NCBI RefSeq assembly: GCF_007828045.1
Contig: NZ_VITN01000013.1
Span: forward strand, 62,001-126,000
Source of the DNA: Nitrospirillum amazonense
GTDB lineage: Bacteria; Pseudomonadota; Alphaproteobacteria; Azospirillales; Azospirillaceae
Direction: 5' to 3'
DNA length: 64,000 bases
The notes below the pieces were generated by a model. That model was not told the origin of the DNA, made no database searches, and saw only the letters and a program-made list of their open reading frames with translations. Below, in pieces: positions 8,215-18,183 of this stretch. Position 1 is the stretch's first letter, and every line of letters begins with the position of its first letter. The position numbers were made by a program, and so were the translations under genes.

Positions 8215-11200
8215 TTAGCTGGGGGTGGTGCCGAGGATGCTGTTCATCCAGGCGTTCACCTGGTCGCTGGAGAAGGCGGCGACCTGGGCGCCGGTGACGG
8301 CGAGAGCCAGTCTCTGGCCCATGGTGGACAGCTGATCGGTGGTCAGCGCGTGGACCTGGGCGGTGGTCAGGGCCGCGACCTGGCTGGTGCTGAGCTCCCG
8401 CACATCATCGGTGGTCAGCGCTTGCACCTGGCTGGTGGTCAAGGCCTGAAGCTGCGCGGTGGATAGCCGCTGCACCTGGTCGCTGGTCAGGGCCGACAGG
8501 TTGTCGGTGGTCAGGCCCGCCACCTGGCTGGTGGCCAGCGCCGCCACCTGGGTGGTGGACAGCCGCTGTACCTGGTCTGTGGTCAGCCCATCCAGCTGCG
8601 CCGTGCTCAGCGCCCGGATTTGGGCCGTGGTCAGGGCACGCAGGTCGGCGGAGGGCAGGGCGTTCAACTGGTCGCTGTGCAGCACCTGCACCTGGTCCGT
8701 GGTCAGCTTGGACACCTGGGTGCTGGTCAACGCGGCCACGCTGTCGCTGTTCAGCGCCAGCAGCTGGTCCGTTGTCAGGGCGGTCACCTGCGCGATGGTC
8801 AGCACCCTGACGTCAGTCGTGGCCAGGGCGTTCAGCTGGTCCGTCGTCAGGGTTTGGATCTGCGTGGTGCTCAGGCCGGTCACCTGGGCCGTGGTCAGCG
8901 CCCCCAGCTGGTCGGTGGTCAGTGCATTCAACTGGTCGCTGGTCAGACCCGCCAGCTGGCTGGTGGTGAAGGCCGCCAGGTTGGCCGTGCCGAGATTGGC
9001 CAGTTGATCGGTGGTCAGCGCCCCGATCTGGGCTGAGGTCAGGCTGCGGATGTCCGCAGTGGGCAGGGCCACCAGCTGGTCGCTGGTCAGCACGTGGATC
9101 TGCCCGGTGCCCAGCTGGGACACCTGCGCGCTGGTCAGCGCCGCCACGTGCAGGGTGTCCAGGGCCAGCACCTGGTCGGTCGACAGGCTGTTCAGCTGCG
9201 CCGCCGACAGGGCCCGCACGTCCGCGGTGGTCAGCGCGTTCAGCTGGCCGGTGGTCAACGCCCCCACATGGTCGGTGGTCAGCTGCGCCACCTGGGCGGT
9301 GGTCAGGGCCGCCACGCTGTCGCTGTTCAGCGCCGACAACTGGGCCGTGCTCAGCACCGTGATCTGGGCGGTGGTCAGCGACCGCACGTCCAGCGTGTTG
9401 AGCGCGTTCAGCTGGTCGGTCGTCAGCGCCCGCACCTGGTCGGTGGTCAAGCGGACCACCTGGGCGGTGGTCAGCGCCGCGACGTTGTCGGTGCTGAGCG
9501 TCGCCACCTGGGCGGTGGACAGCGCCGCCACCTGCAGGCTGTTCAACGCCCGCACTTCGGTCGTGGTCAGCGCGTTCAGCTGGTCGCTGCCCAACGCCTG
9601 CAGCTGCGCGGTGCTGAGCCCGGCCACCTGCTGCGTGGTCAGGCCCGGCAGCTGGTCGGTGGTCAGCACCTGGACTTCATCGGTGGTCAGCACCCCCAGC
9701 TGGGCGGTGCTCAGCGCCGCCAGGTTGGTGGTGCCGAGCGTCGACAGCTGTGCCGTGGTCAGCGCCGCCACCTGGGTTGTGGTCAGGGTGCGGATATCGA
9801 TGGTGCTGAGGGCGTTCAACTGGTCGCTGGTCAGCGCCCGCACCTGGTCGGTGCCGAGTTTGGACACCTGGGCGCTGGTCAGGGCGGCGGCGTTGTCAGT
9901 GCTGAGGGCGGCCAGCTGGGCCGTGGTCAGGGCGGCGACCTGGGCCGTGTTCAGGGCGCGGATGTCGGCGGTATTGAGCGCGTTCACCTGGTCGGTCGTC
10001 AGTGCCGCGACCTGGTCGGTACCCAGCTTGGCCACCTGGGCGCTGGTCAGCGCGGCCGTGGCGTCGGTGTTCAGGCTGGACAGCTGGCCGGTGCTGAGCG
10101 CCTGCAATTGCGCCGTCGTCAGCGCCTGGATGTCAGCGGTGTTGAGCGCGTTCAGCTGGTCGGTGTTCAGCACCCGCACCTGGTCGGTGGTCAGTTTCGC
10201 CACCTGCTGGGTGGTCAGCGCCGCCACGGTATCGCTGCCCAGGCTGGACAGCTGAGCCGTGCTGAGTGCGCCCAACTGCGCGGTGGTCAGCGCGCGCACG
10301 TCGGCCGTGTTGAGCGTGTTCAGCTGGTCGCTGGTCAGCGCCTGCACCTGCGTGGTGGTCAGCTTGGCCACCTGCAGCGTGTTGAGGGCCCCCGTCTGGT
10401 CCGTGGTCAGCGCCGCCACCTGAGCGCTGGTCAGCCCGCCCAGCTGTGTGGTGGTCAGCGCGGCGAAGTTGCCGGTGGTGAGCGCGGCCAGCTGGCCGGT
10501 GGTCAGCGTCGCCACCTGGGCGGATGTGAATTCGCGGATGTCGGCGGTCGTCAGGGTGTTCAACTGGTCGCTGGTCAGGGCCCGCAGCTGGTCGCTGGAC
10601 AGCCGGGCGATCTGCGCGCTGCTGAGCGCCGAGAGGTTGTCGGAACCCAGGGCCGACAGCTGGGCGGTGGACAGGGCCGCGACCTGGGCGGTGGTCAGCG
10701 CCCGCACGTCCAGGGTGGTCAGCGCGTTCAACTGGTCGCTGTTCAGGATTTGGAGCTGGTCGGTCGACAGCTTGGAAACCTGGGCGCTGCTGAGGGCCGA
10801 GACCGCGCCCGTGCCCAGGTTGGACAGCTGGTCGGTGGTCAACGCCGCCAGCTGCGCCGTGGTCAGCGCCTGCACGTCGGCGCTGCTCAGGGTGTTCAGT
10901 TGGTCGCTGGTCAGCGCCTGGGTTTGCGTGGTGCTGAGCTTCGCCACCTGCAGCGTGTTGAGGGCGCTGGTCTGGTCGGTGGTCAGCGCCGTTATCTGCG
11001 CACCCGTCAGGCCCGCCAGCTGGGTGGTGGTCAGGGCCGCGAAGTTGCCGGTACCAAGGTTGGACAGCTGGTCCGTGGTCAGGGCCGACAGCTGGGCCGA
11101 GGTGAATTCACGGATATCGGCCGTGGTCAGACCGTTCAGCTGGTCGCTGGTCAGCGCCCCCACCTGGTCGGTGCTGAGCTTGCTGATCTGGGCGCTGGTC

Positions 11201-14200
11201 AGCGCCGACAGGGCGGCGGCCGTCAGGGTCGACAACTGGCCGGTGCCGAGCGCCGCGACCTGGGCGGTGGTGAGGGCGCGAAGGTCGATGGAACCCAGGG
11301 TGTTCAGCTGGTCGCTGGTCAGCGCCGCCACCTGGTCGGTGCTGAGCTTGCTGATCTGGGCGCTGGACAGCGCCGCCACGTTGTCGCTGCCCAGGGTCGA
11401 CACCTGGACCGTCGTCAGGGCCGCCAGCTGCGCGGTGCCCAGTGCGCGAATATCGGCAGTCGACAGCGCCCCCAGCTGGTCGCTGTTCAGCGCCTGCACC
11501 TGGGTGGTGCTGAGCTTGGACACCTGCAGGGTGTTGAGTGCCGCCACCTGGCCGGTGGTCAGCGCGGCCGCCTGGTCGGAGGTCAGCCCTCCCAGCTGCA
11601 GGGTCGACAGGGCGGCGAAATTGGTGGTGCTCAGGCCGGCCACCTGATCCGTGGTCAGCGCCGCCACCTGGGCGGACGTGAACTCCCGCATGTCGGCGGT
11701 TGATAGCGTGTTCAACTGGTCGCTGCTGATGGCCTGCAGCTGGGCGCTGGTCAGGCCCACGATCTGGTTGCTGGCCAGGGCGCCCAGATTGTCGGAGGTC
11801 AGGTTGGACAGCTGGTCGGTGGTGAAGGCCGACAGCTGGGCGGAGGTGAATTCACGGATGTCGGCGGTGGTCAGCGCGTCCAGCTGGTCGGTGGTCAGGG
11901 CCCGGATCTGGGCGCTGGACAGCTTGTTCACCTGGGCGCTGCCGAGCGCCGACAGGTTGGTGGAGCTGAGGGTGGACAGCTGATCCGTCGTCAGCACCGC
12001 CACCTGGGTGGAGGTGAGGGTGCGCACGTTGGCCGTGGACAGGGCATTCAACTGGTCACTGTTCAGCGCCTGAACCTGGTCGGTGGAGAGCTTGCCCACC
12101 TGCAGGGTGCTGAGGGCCGCCACCGTGTCGCTGCCCAACGCTGACACCTGGCGGGTGGTCAGCGCCAGCAGCTGCGCCGTGGTCAGCGCCCGGACGTCGG
12201 TCGGCGTCAACGCGTTCAGCTGGTCGCTGTTCAGCGCCTGGATCTGGTCCGTGGAAAGCTTGGACACCTGCAGCGTGGTCAGGCTGGCGACCTGGTCGGT
12301 GGTCAGCGCGGCCAGCTGGGATGATGTCAGGGCGCCCAGTTCCGTGGTCGTCAGCGCTGAAACCGCTGCCGTGCTGAGACCGGCGATCTGGTCGGTCGTC
12401 AGGGCCTGCACCTGGGTGGAGGTGAACTCCCGCATGTCGGCAGAGGTCAGCGCGCCCAGCTGGTCGGTGGTCAGGACGCGCACCTGGGCGCTGGTCAAGC
12501 CCGCCACCTGGTTGCTGGCCAGGGCCGACAGGTTGTCGGAGCTGAGGTTGGACAGCTGGTCCGTGGTCAGGGCCGACAGCTGGGTGGAGGTGAACTCCCG
12601 TATATCGGCGGTGGTCAGCGCGTTCAGCTGATCGCTGCCCAGCGCTTGGATCTGGCTGCTGGACAGCTTGTTGATCTGGGCGCTGCCGAGCGCTGACAGG
12701 TTAGCGGAGCCCAGGGTGGACAACTGCTCGGTCGTCAACGCCGCGACCTGGGTGGAGGTCAGCGCCCGCACGTCGGCGGTCGACAGGGCGTTCAGCTGGT
12801 CGCTGGTCAGCGCTTGCACCTGGGTGGTGGACAGGCGGGTCACCTGCAAGGTGCTGAGCGCGGCGACGGTGGCCGTGCCGAGGGTGATGATCTGGTCGGT
12901 CGAGAGGGCCGCCAGCTGGCCGGATGTCAGGGCGCGCGCGTCGGCGCTGTTGAGCGCGCCCAGCTGATCGCTGTTCAGCGCCTGCACCTGGGCGGTGGTC
13001 AGGGTCGCCACCTGCAGCGTGGACAGCGCCGCCACCTGGTCGCTGGTGACGGCCCCGAGCTGCGCGGTGGTGAGGCCGGCCAGTTGGGTGGTGCTGAGGG
13101 CCGTCACCACACTGGTGGAAAGGCCCGCCAGCTGATCGGTGGTGAGGGTTCCCACCTGGGACGAGGTGAATTCGCGGATGTCGGCGGTCGACAGGGCGTT
13201 CAACTGATCGGTGGTCAGTGCCTGGACCTGGGTGCTGGTAAAGCCCACCACCTGGTTGCTGGCCAGGGCCGACAGGTTGGCCGAACTGAGGTTGGACACC
13301 TGGTCGCTGGTCAGGGCGCCGAGCTGGGCGGAGGTGAATTCGCGAATGTCGGCGGTGGTCAGGCTGTTCAGCTGGTCGCTGGTCAGCGATTGCACCTGGG
13401 CGCTGGACAGCTTGCCCACCTGGGTGCTGCTGAGCGCCGACAGGTTGGTGGAACTGAGGGTCGACAGCTGGTCGGTGGTCAGCACCGCGACCTGCGCCGT
13501 TGTCAGCGCGCGGATGTCGGCGGTGGACAGGGCGTTCAGCTGGTCGCTGGTCAGGGCGCGGACCTGCGCCGTGGTCAGCTGCGCCACCTGGGCGGTGGTC
13601 AGCACGCTGGCGGCGGCGGTGCCGAAGGCCGCCAGCTGGTCGGACGACAGCACCGCCAGCTGCGCGGTGGTCAGGGCGCGCACGTCGGCGGTGGTGAAGG
13701 CCCCCAGCTGATCGGTGGTCAGCGCCCGCACTTGGTTGGTGCTGAGGCCTGCCACCTGCTGGGTCGTCAGGCCCACCACCTGGTCGGTGGTCAGCGTCAC
13801 CAGTTGATCGGTGCCCAGCCCCGCCAGTTGCTGGGTGGTCAGCGCCGACAGGTTGGCGGTGGCCAGGGTGGAGATCTGGTCCGTCGTCAGCTGCGCGACC
13901 TGGGCGGAGGTGAACTCGCGGATGTCGGCGGTGGTCAGGGTGTTCAGCTGGTCGCTGGTCAGGGCCTGGACCTGGGTGCTGGACAGGCCGATGACCTGGG
14001 TGCTGCCAAGGGCCGACAGGTTGGTGGAATTCAGCGCGGCGATCTGGCCGGTGTTGAGCGCCCGCAGTTGCGCGCTGCTCAACGTCCGCACGTCGGCGGT
14101 GGACAGCGCGTTCAGCTGGTCGCTGGTCAGCGCACCCACCTGGGTGGTTGACAGCCTGGCCACCTGGGCGGTGGTCAAGGCGGCGGTGTTGTCGGTGCTG

Positions 14201-17200
14201 AGCGTGGACAGCTGGTCGGTGCTGAGGGCCGCCACCTGGGCGGTGGTCAGGGCGCGGATGTCGGCCGTGTTTAGGGCGTTCAACTGGTCGCTGGTCAGCG
14301 CGTTCAGGATGCCCGCTGACAGGCTGGCCACCTGGGCGGTGCTGAGGGCGGCCATCGTGTCGCTGCTGAAGGACAACAGCTGGTCGCTGGTCAGCGCGCC
14401 CACCTGCGCCGTGGTCAGGATGCGCACGTCGGCGCTGTTCAGCGCGTTCAGCTGGTCGCTGCTGAGCGCCCGGAACTGGGCCGTACTGAGCTTGGATACT
14501 TGCAGGGTGGTGAGCGCGCCCACCTGGTCGGTGGTCAGCGACCCCACCTGGGCCGTGCCCAGGCCGGCCAGCTGCGTGGTCGACAGCGCCGCCACGGTGG
14601 CGGTGCCGAGGGTGGAAATCTGGTCGGTTGTCAGGGTCGCCAGCTGGGCCGAGCTGAATTCCCTGATGTCGGCGCTGCCCAGGGCGTTCAGCTGGTCGCT
14701 GGTGAGCGAGCGCAGCTGGTTGCTGCTGAGGCCTGCCACCTGGCTGGTGCTGAGCGCCGCCAGATTATCCGATGCCAGCGCGGACACCTGGTCGGTGGTC
14801 AGCTGCGCGATCTGGGCGGAGGTGAATTCCCGGATGTCGGCCGTGGACAGGGCGTTCAGCTGGTCGCTGGTCAGGGACCGCAGCTGCGTGCTGGACAGGC
14901 CGATGACCTGGGTGCTGCTGAGTGCTGCCAGGTTGGCGGTGCTGAGGGTCGACAGCTGGTCCGTGGTCAGGGCCGCCAGCTGCTGGGAGCCCAGCGCCCG
15001 CACGTCGGCGGTCGACAACGCGCCCAATTGGTCGCTGCTGAGCGCCCGCAACTGGGTACTGGTCAGGCGCGTGACCTGGGCCGTCGACAGGGCGCCCAGG
15101 GCGTCGGTGCCCAGGTTGGTGAGCTGGAGGGTGCTGAGCACCCCGATCTGGGCGGTGGACAGGGCGCGGATGTCGGCGGCGGACAGGGCGTTCAACTGGT
15201 CGCTGTTCAGCGCCTGGACCTGTGCCGTGGTCAGGCTCGCCACCTGGCTGGTGGCCAGGCCCGCCACCTGGTCGGTGGTCAGCGCCTGGACCTGTGCGGT
15301 GGTCAGGCCCAGCATCTGCGTGCTGGACAGGGCGGACAGGCTGGCCGTGGTCAGGCCCGTCAGCTGGTCGGTGGTCAGCTGTCCGACCTGGGTGGAGGTG
15401 AATTCCCGCAGGTCGGCGCTGTTCAGCGCGTTCAGCTGGTCGCTGCCCAGCGATCGCACCTGAGCGGCCGACAGGCGGTTGATCTGCGCGCTGCTGAGGG
15501 CGGATAGGGTGGCGGTGCTGAGGGTGGACAGCTGATCGGTGGTCAGCACCCCGATCTGGGCGGTGGTCAGGGCGCGGATGTCGGCCGTGGACAGGGCGTT
15601 CAACTGGTCGCTGCCCAGCGCCTGGATCTGGCCGCTGGACAACGCGGCCACCTGCGCGGTGCTGAGTGCTGCCAAGCTGTCGGTGTTGAGGCCCGCCACC
15701 TGGTCGGTGGTCAGGGCCGCGGTCAGGGCGGTGGCCAGGACGCGCACGTCGCCGGTGCTGAGCGCGTTGATCTGATCGCTGTTCAGCGCCTTCAGCTGCA
15801 GGCTGGACAGGCCCGTCACCTGGTTGGTGGTGAGGGTCGCCACCTGGCTGGTGCTGAGCACGCCCACCTGGTCGGCCGTCAGGCTCGCGATCTGGGCGGA
15901 GGTCAGGGCCGACAGGTTGGTGGTGCTGAGGCCTGCCACCTGGTCGGTGGTCAGCGCCTTCACCTGGGTGGAGGTCAGCGCCCGGGCGTCCGCCGTGTCG
16001 AAGGCGTTGATCTGGTCGCTGGACAGCGCCTTCAGCTGCGCGGTCGTCAGGCGCGCAACCTGGACGCTGGTCAGCGCCGCCACGTTCAGGGTGGTGAGGT
16101 TGGACAGCTGGTCCGTGCTCAGCGCCGACAGCTGCGCGGTGGTCAGTGCCGCGATGTCGGCGGTGGTGAAGGCGTTCAGCTGGTCGCTGGTCAGGCCGCG
16201 CACCTGGGCTGAGCCGAAGCCCGCCACCTGCAGGGTGGTCAGGCCGGCCATCTGGTCGGTGGTCAGCGCCGACAGCTGGTCGGAGGTGAAGCCGTTCAGC
16301 TGGGTGGTGGTAAAGCCCGAAATGGCGTTGCCGCTCAACGCCGACAGCTGGTCGGTGGTCAGCGCCCGCAGCTGGCCGGAGGTGAAGGCGCGGACGTCGG
16401 CGGAAGGCAGGGCGCCCAGCTGGTCCGTGGTCAGCGCCTTGATCTGGGCCGAGGTTAGCTGCGCCACCTGGAGGGAGGAGAGCGCCGCCACGTTGGCCGT
16501 GGTCAGGTTGCCCACCTGGTCGGTCGTCAGGCCGGCGATCTGCGCCGTGGTCAGGGCGCGAATGTCGGCTGTGCCCAGGGCGTTCAACTGGTCGCTGGTC
16601 AGCCCTTTGACCTGGGCGGCGGCCAACTGCGTCACCTGGCTGGTGGACAGGGCGGCCAGGCTGTCCGTTTCCAGGCTGGCCAGCTGCGCCGTGGTCAAGG
16701 CCGTCAACTGGCCGGAGGTCAGGGCCCGGATGTCCGCCGTGGACAGGGAGTTCAGCTGGTCGGTGCTGAGCGCCCGGATCTGGGCCGAACTCAGGCGCGA
16801 TACCTGGGATGAATCCAGGGCGGCCAAGCCATCCGCGCCCAGGGCGCGAATTTGCCCGGTGCTCAGGGCCGCCAACTGCGCCGAGGAGAAGACCTGCACT
16901 TGGCTGGAGCCGAGGGCGCTGACCTGCGCCGTCGTCAGCTGCGTCACCTGCGTGGCGCTCAGCGCCGCCAGGCTGGCGGTGGCCAGGGCGCCCATCTGAT
17001 CGGTGGTCAGGGCGCCCAACTGCAAGGCGCTGAACAGGCGCACGTCGGCCGTGGCCAAGGCGTTCAACTGGTTGGTGCTGAGCGCCCGGATTTGCGCGGC
17101 CGACATCAGCAAGGTCTGGTTGGTGGTCAGGGCAGCCACGCCGGCGGTGCTGAGGCCGGTGAGTTGGGCGGTGGACAGCTGCAGGATCTGCGTGGCGGAC

Positions 17201-18180
17201 AGTTCCCGTACATCGGTGGAGGTCAGGCCGTTCAACTGGTCCGTGGTCAGGGCCTGGATCTGGGGCTGGCTCAGCCGGGCGACCTGGGCGCTGTTCAGCG
17301 CCGACAGGTTGGCGACGCTCAGGCCTGCAATCTGTTCCGTCGTCAGGTTGGCGATCTGTGCCGTGGTCAGGGCGCGGAAGTCATTGGTGCTGAGCGCGTT
17401 CAGCTGGGCGGTATCCAGCACCCGCATCTGGGTTGCGCTCAGACTGGCCAACTGCTGGGTGGTCAGGCCGGCCATCTGGCTGGTGGTGAAGACGTTGACC
17501 TGGGCCGCGGTCAGGCCCAGCATCTGTCCGGCGCTGAGGGCCGAGAGGTTGCGGGTGCTGAGCGCCACCACCTGGTCGGTGCTGAGTGCCGCCAACTGTA
17601 TGCCGGAAAATTCCCGCATGTCCGCGGTCGTCAGGGCGTTCAGCTGATCGGTGGTCAGTGCCCGGACCTGGGCGGCGGTCAGCAGCGCCACCTGGCTGCT
17701 GCTGAGCGCCGACAGGTTGGCCGTGCTGAGGCCCGAAATCTGGTCGGCCGTCAACCCCGGCACCTGCGCCGTGCTGATGGCCTGGATCTGGCTGGTGGAC
17801 AGGGCGTTCAGCTGGCCGGTGGTCAGGTAGCCCACCTGGGCGCGGCTGAAATCGCGGATGGCGGTGGTGGACAGGCCCGACAGCTGGCTGACGGTGATGG
17901 CCTCCACCTGGCTGGAGGTCAGGGCCTGCACCTGGTTGGACTTCAGCGCCTCCAGATCGGCGGGGCTGAAGGCGGCGATGTCCTCATCGCTGAACGCCTG
18001 CAGCTGCTGAGCGCTGAACACCATCTGGCTGGCCGAGAAGGCCGTGACCTGGGTGGAGGAAAGAACAGCGATCTGGGCGGTGGTAAGGGCCGCGACGTCC
18101 TGAGTGGTCAGGGCCTGAATAGCCGCTGTCGAATAAGCCGCGATCTGCGATGGCGGTACAGTACCGATAGACGAAACCAT
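8215..18180 (-). CDS. giant octapeptide-repeat protein (about 3,321 aa), function unknown
   Basis: Almost the whole protein is an uninterrupted array of about 410 octapeptides with consensus A-L-[ST]-[TS]-x-Q-[VLI]-x. The phase holds from residue 7 to about 12 residues before the end, with one seven-residue unit near residue 45. Octads form larger blocks, usually seven and sometimes ten. In each block one octad has Asp and one has Asn or Ser in place of Gln. No Sec signal, lipobox, transmembrane segment, catalytic motif or anchor was seen. The short C-terminal tail (AWMNSILGTTPS) is non-repetitive. The start is ATG 18180, with GGAG six bases before it; the track also allows GTG 18183. Each unit begins with T-x-x-Q, which can act as a helix N-capping box, so a solenoid of short helices is possible. 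A surface adhesin or matrix protein is a guess from size and repetition only. Confidence 0.88.
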   Translation of the reverse strand: MVSSIGTVPPSQIAAYSTAAIQALTTQDVAALTTAQIAVLSSTQVTAFSASQMVFSAQQLQAFSDEDIAAFSPADLEALKSNQVQALTSSQVEAITVSQLSGLSTTAIRDFSRAQVGYLTTGQLNALSTSQIQAISTAQVPGLTADQISGLSTANLSALSSSQVALLTAAQVRALTTDQLNALTTADMREFSGIQLAALSTDQVVALSTRNLSALSAGQMLGLTAAQVNVFTTSQMAGLTTQQLASLSATQMRVLDTAQLNALSTNDFRALTTAQIANLTTEQIAGLSVANLSALNSAQVARLSQPQIQALTTDQLNGLTSTDVRELSATQILQLSTAQLTGLSTAGVAALTTNQTLLMSAAQIRALSTNQLNALATADVRLFSALQLGALTTDQMGALATASLAALSATQVTQLTTAQVSALGSSQVQVFSSAQLAALSTGQIRALGADGLAALDSSQVSRLSSAQIRALSTDQLNSLSTADIRALTSGQLTALTTAQLASLETDSLAALSTSQVTQLAAAQVKGLTSDQLNALGTADIRALTTAQIAGLTTDQVGNLTTANVAALSSLQVAQLTSAQIKALTTDQLGALPSADVRAFTSGQLRALTTDQLSALSGNAISGFTTTQLNGFTSDQLSALTTDQMAGLTTLQVAGFGSAQVRGLTSDQLNAFTTADIAALTTAQLSALSTDQLSNLTTLNVAALTSVQVARLTTAQLKALSSDQINAFDTADARALTSTQVKALTTDQVAGLSTTNLSALTSAQIASLTADQVGVLSTSQVATLTTNQVTGLSSLQLKALNSDQINALSTGDVRVLATALTAALTTDQVAGLNTDSLAALSTAQVAALSSGQIQALGSDQLNALSTADIRALTTAQIGVLTTDQLSTLSTATLSALSSAQINRLSAAQVRSLGSDQLNALNSADLREFTSTQVGQLTTDQLTGLTTASLSALSSTQMLGLTTAQVQALTTDQVAGLATSQVASLTTAQVQALNSDQLNALSAADIRALSTAQIGVLSTLQLTNLGTDALGALSTAQVTRLTSTQLRALSSDQLGALSTADVRALGSQQLAALTTDQLSTLSTANLAALSSTQVIGLSSTQLRSLTSDQLNALSTADIREFTSAQIAQLTTDQVSALASDNLAALSTSQVAGLSSNQLRSLTSDQLNALGSADIREFSSAQLATLTTDQISTLGTATVAALSTTQLAGLGTAQVGSLTTDQVGALTTLQVSKLSTAQFRALSSDQLNALNSADVRILTTAQVGALTSDQLLSFSSDTMAALSTAQVASLSAGILNALTSDQLNALNTADIRALTTAQVAALSTDQLSTLSTDNTAALTTAQVARLSTTQVGALTSDQLNALSTADVRTLSSAQLRALNTGQIAALNSTNLSALGSTQVIGLSSTQVQALTSDQLNTLTTADIREFTSAQVAQLTTDQISTLATANLSALTTQQLAGLGTDQLVTLTTDQVVGLTTQQVAGLSTNQVRALTTDQLGAFTTADVRALTTAQLAVLSSDQLAAFGTAAASVLTTAQVAQLTTAQVRALTSDQLNALSTADIRALTTAQVAVLTTDQLSTLSSTNLSALSSTQVGKLSSAQVQSLTSDQLNSLTTADIREFTSAQLGALTSDQVSNLSSANLSALASNQVVGFTSTQVQALTTDQLNALSTADIREFTSSQVGTLTTDQLAGLSTSVVTALSTTQLAGLTTAQLGAVTSDQVAALSTLQVATLTTAQVQALNSDQLGALNSADARALTSGQLAALSTDQIITLGTATVAALSTLQVTRLSTTQVQALTSDQLNALSTADVRALTSTQVAALTTEQLSTLGSANLSALGSAQINKLSSSQIQALGSDQLNALTTADIREFTSTQLSALTTDQLSNLSSDNLSALASNQVAGLTSAQVRVLTTDQLGALTSADMREFTSTQVQALTTDQIAGLSTAAVSALTTTELGALTSSQLAALTTDQVASLTTLQVSKLSTDQIQALNSDQLNALTPTDVRALTTAQLLALTTRQVSALGSDTVAALSTLQVGKLSTDQVQALNSDQLNALSTANVRTLTSTQVAVLTTDQLSTLSSTNLSALGSAQVNKLSSAQIRALTTDQLDALTTADIREFTSAQLSAFTTDQLSNLTSDNLGALASNQIVGLTSAQLQAISSDQLNTLSTADMREFTSAQVAALTTDQVAGLSTTNFAALSTLQLGGLTSDQAAALTTGQVAALNTLQVSKLSTTQVQALNSDQLGALSTADIRALGTAQLAALTTVQVSTLGSDNVAALSSAQISKLSTDQVAALTSDQLNTLGSIDLRALTTAQVAALGTGQLSTLTAAALSALTSAQISKLSTDQVGALTSDQLNGLTTADIREFTSAQLSALTTDQLSNLGTGNFAALTTTQLAGLTGAQITALTTDQTSALNTLQVAKLSTTQTQALTSDQLNTLSSADVQALTTAQLAALTTDQLSNLGTGAVSALSSAQVSKLSTDQLQILNSDQLNALTTLDVRALTTAQVAALSTAQLSALGSDNLSALSSAQIARLSSDQLRALTSDQLNTLTTADIREFTSAQVATLTTGQLAALTTGNFAALTTTQLGGLTSAQVAALTTDQTGALNTLQVAKLTTTQVQALTSDQLNTLNTADVRALTTAQLGALSTAQLSSLGSDTVAALTTQQVAKLTTDQVRVLNTDQLNALNTADIQALTTAQLQALSTGQLSSLNTDATAALTSAQVAKLGTDQVAALTTDQVNALNTADIRALNTAQVAALTTAQLAALSTDNAAALTSAQVSKLGTDQVRALTSDQLNALSTIDIRTLTTTQVAALTTAQLSTLGTTNLAALSTAQLGVLTTDEVQVLTTDQLPGLTTQQVAGLSTAQLQALGSDQLNALTTTEVRALNSLQVAALSTAQVATLSTDNVAALTTAQVVRLTTDQVRALTTDQLNALNTLDVRSLTTAQITVLSTAQLSALNSDSVAALTTAQVAQLTTDHVGALTTGQLNALTTADVRALSAAQLNSLSTDQVLALDTLHVAALTSAQVSQLGTGQIHVLTSDQLVALPTADIRSLTSAQIGALTTDQLANLGTANLAAFTTSQLAGLTSDQLNALTTDQLGALTTAQVTGLSTTQIQTLTTDQLNALATTDVRVLTIAQVTALTTDQLLALNSDSVAALTSTQVSKLTTDQVQVLHSDQLNALPSADLRALTTAQIRALSTAQLDGLTTDQVQRLSTTQVAALATSQVAGLTTDNLSALTSDQVQRLSTAQLQALTTSQVQALTTDDVRELSTSQVAALTTAQVHALTTDQLSTMGQRLALAVTGAQVAAFSSDQVNAWMNSILGTTPS
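8254..18162 (-). repeat. 24-bp coding repeat array with 168-bp higher-order period
   Basis: The DNA repeats every 24 bp over almost 10 kb. The octad carrying DQLN, read on plus as a GTTCA(A/G)CTGGTCG-type motif, recurs at about 168-bp steps, for example near 8661, 8829, 9239, 9408 and 9576. Units have diverged at the base level but keep the amino-acid pattern, which suggests selection on the protein. Because 24 is a multiple of three, other frames also stay open and give long false frames on the plus strand. Confidence 0.9.
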
Positions 18181-18183
18181 CAC

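Noticed and set aside
9094-11703. Long plus-strand frames (up to 869 aa, with others to 17-18 kb) opposite the giant gene
   Set aside because: They are antisense shadows: a 24-bp repeat keeps all frames open. Products are Gly/Gln/Arg/His- or Trp/Ser/Val-rich, with no ribosome sites or family features.
8254-18162. CRISPR array
   Set aside because: The repeats are contiguous 24-bp coding units without unique spacers and preserve a protein pattern.
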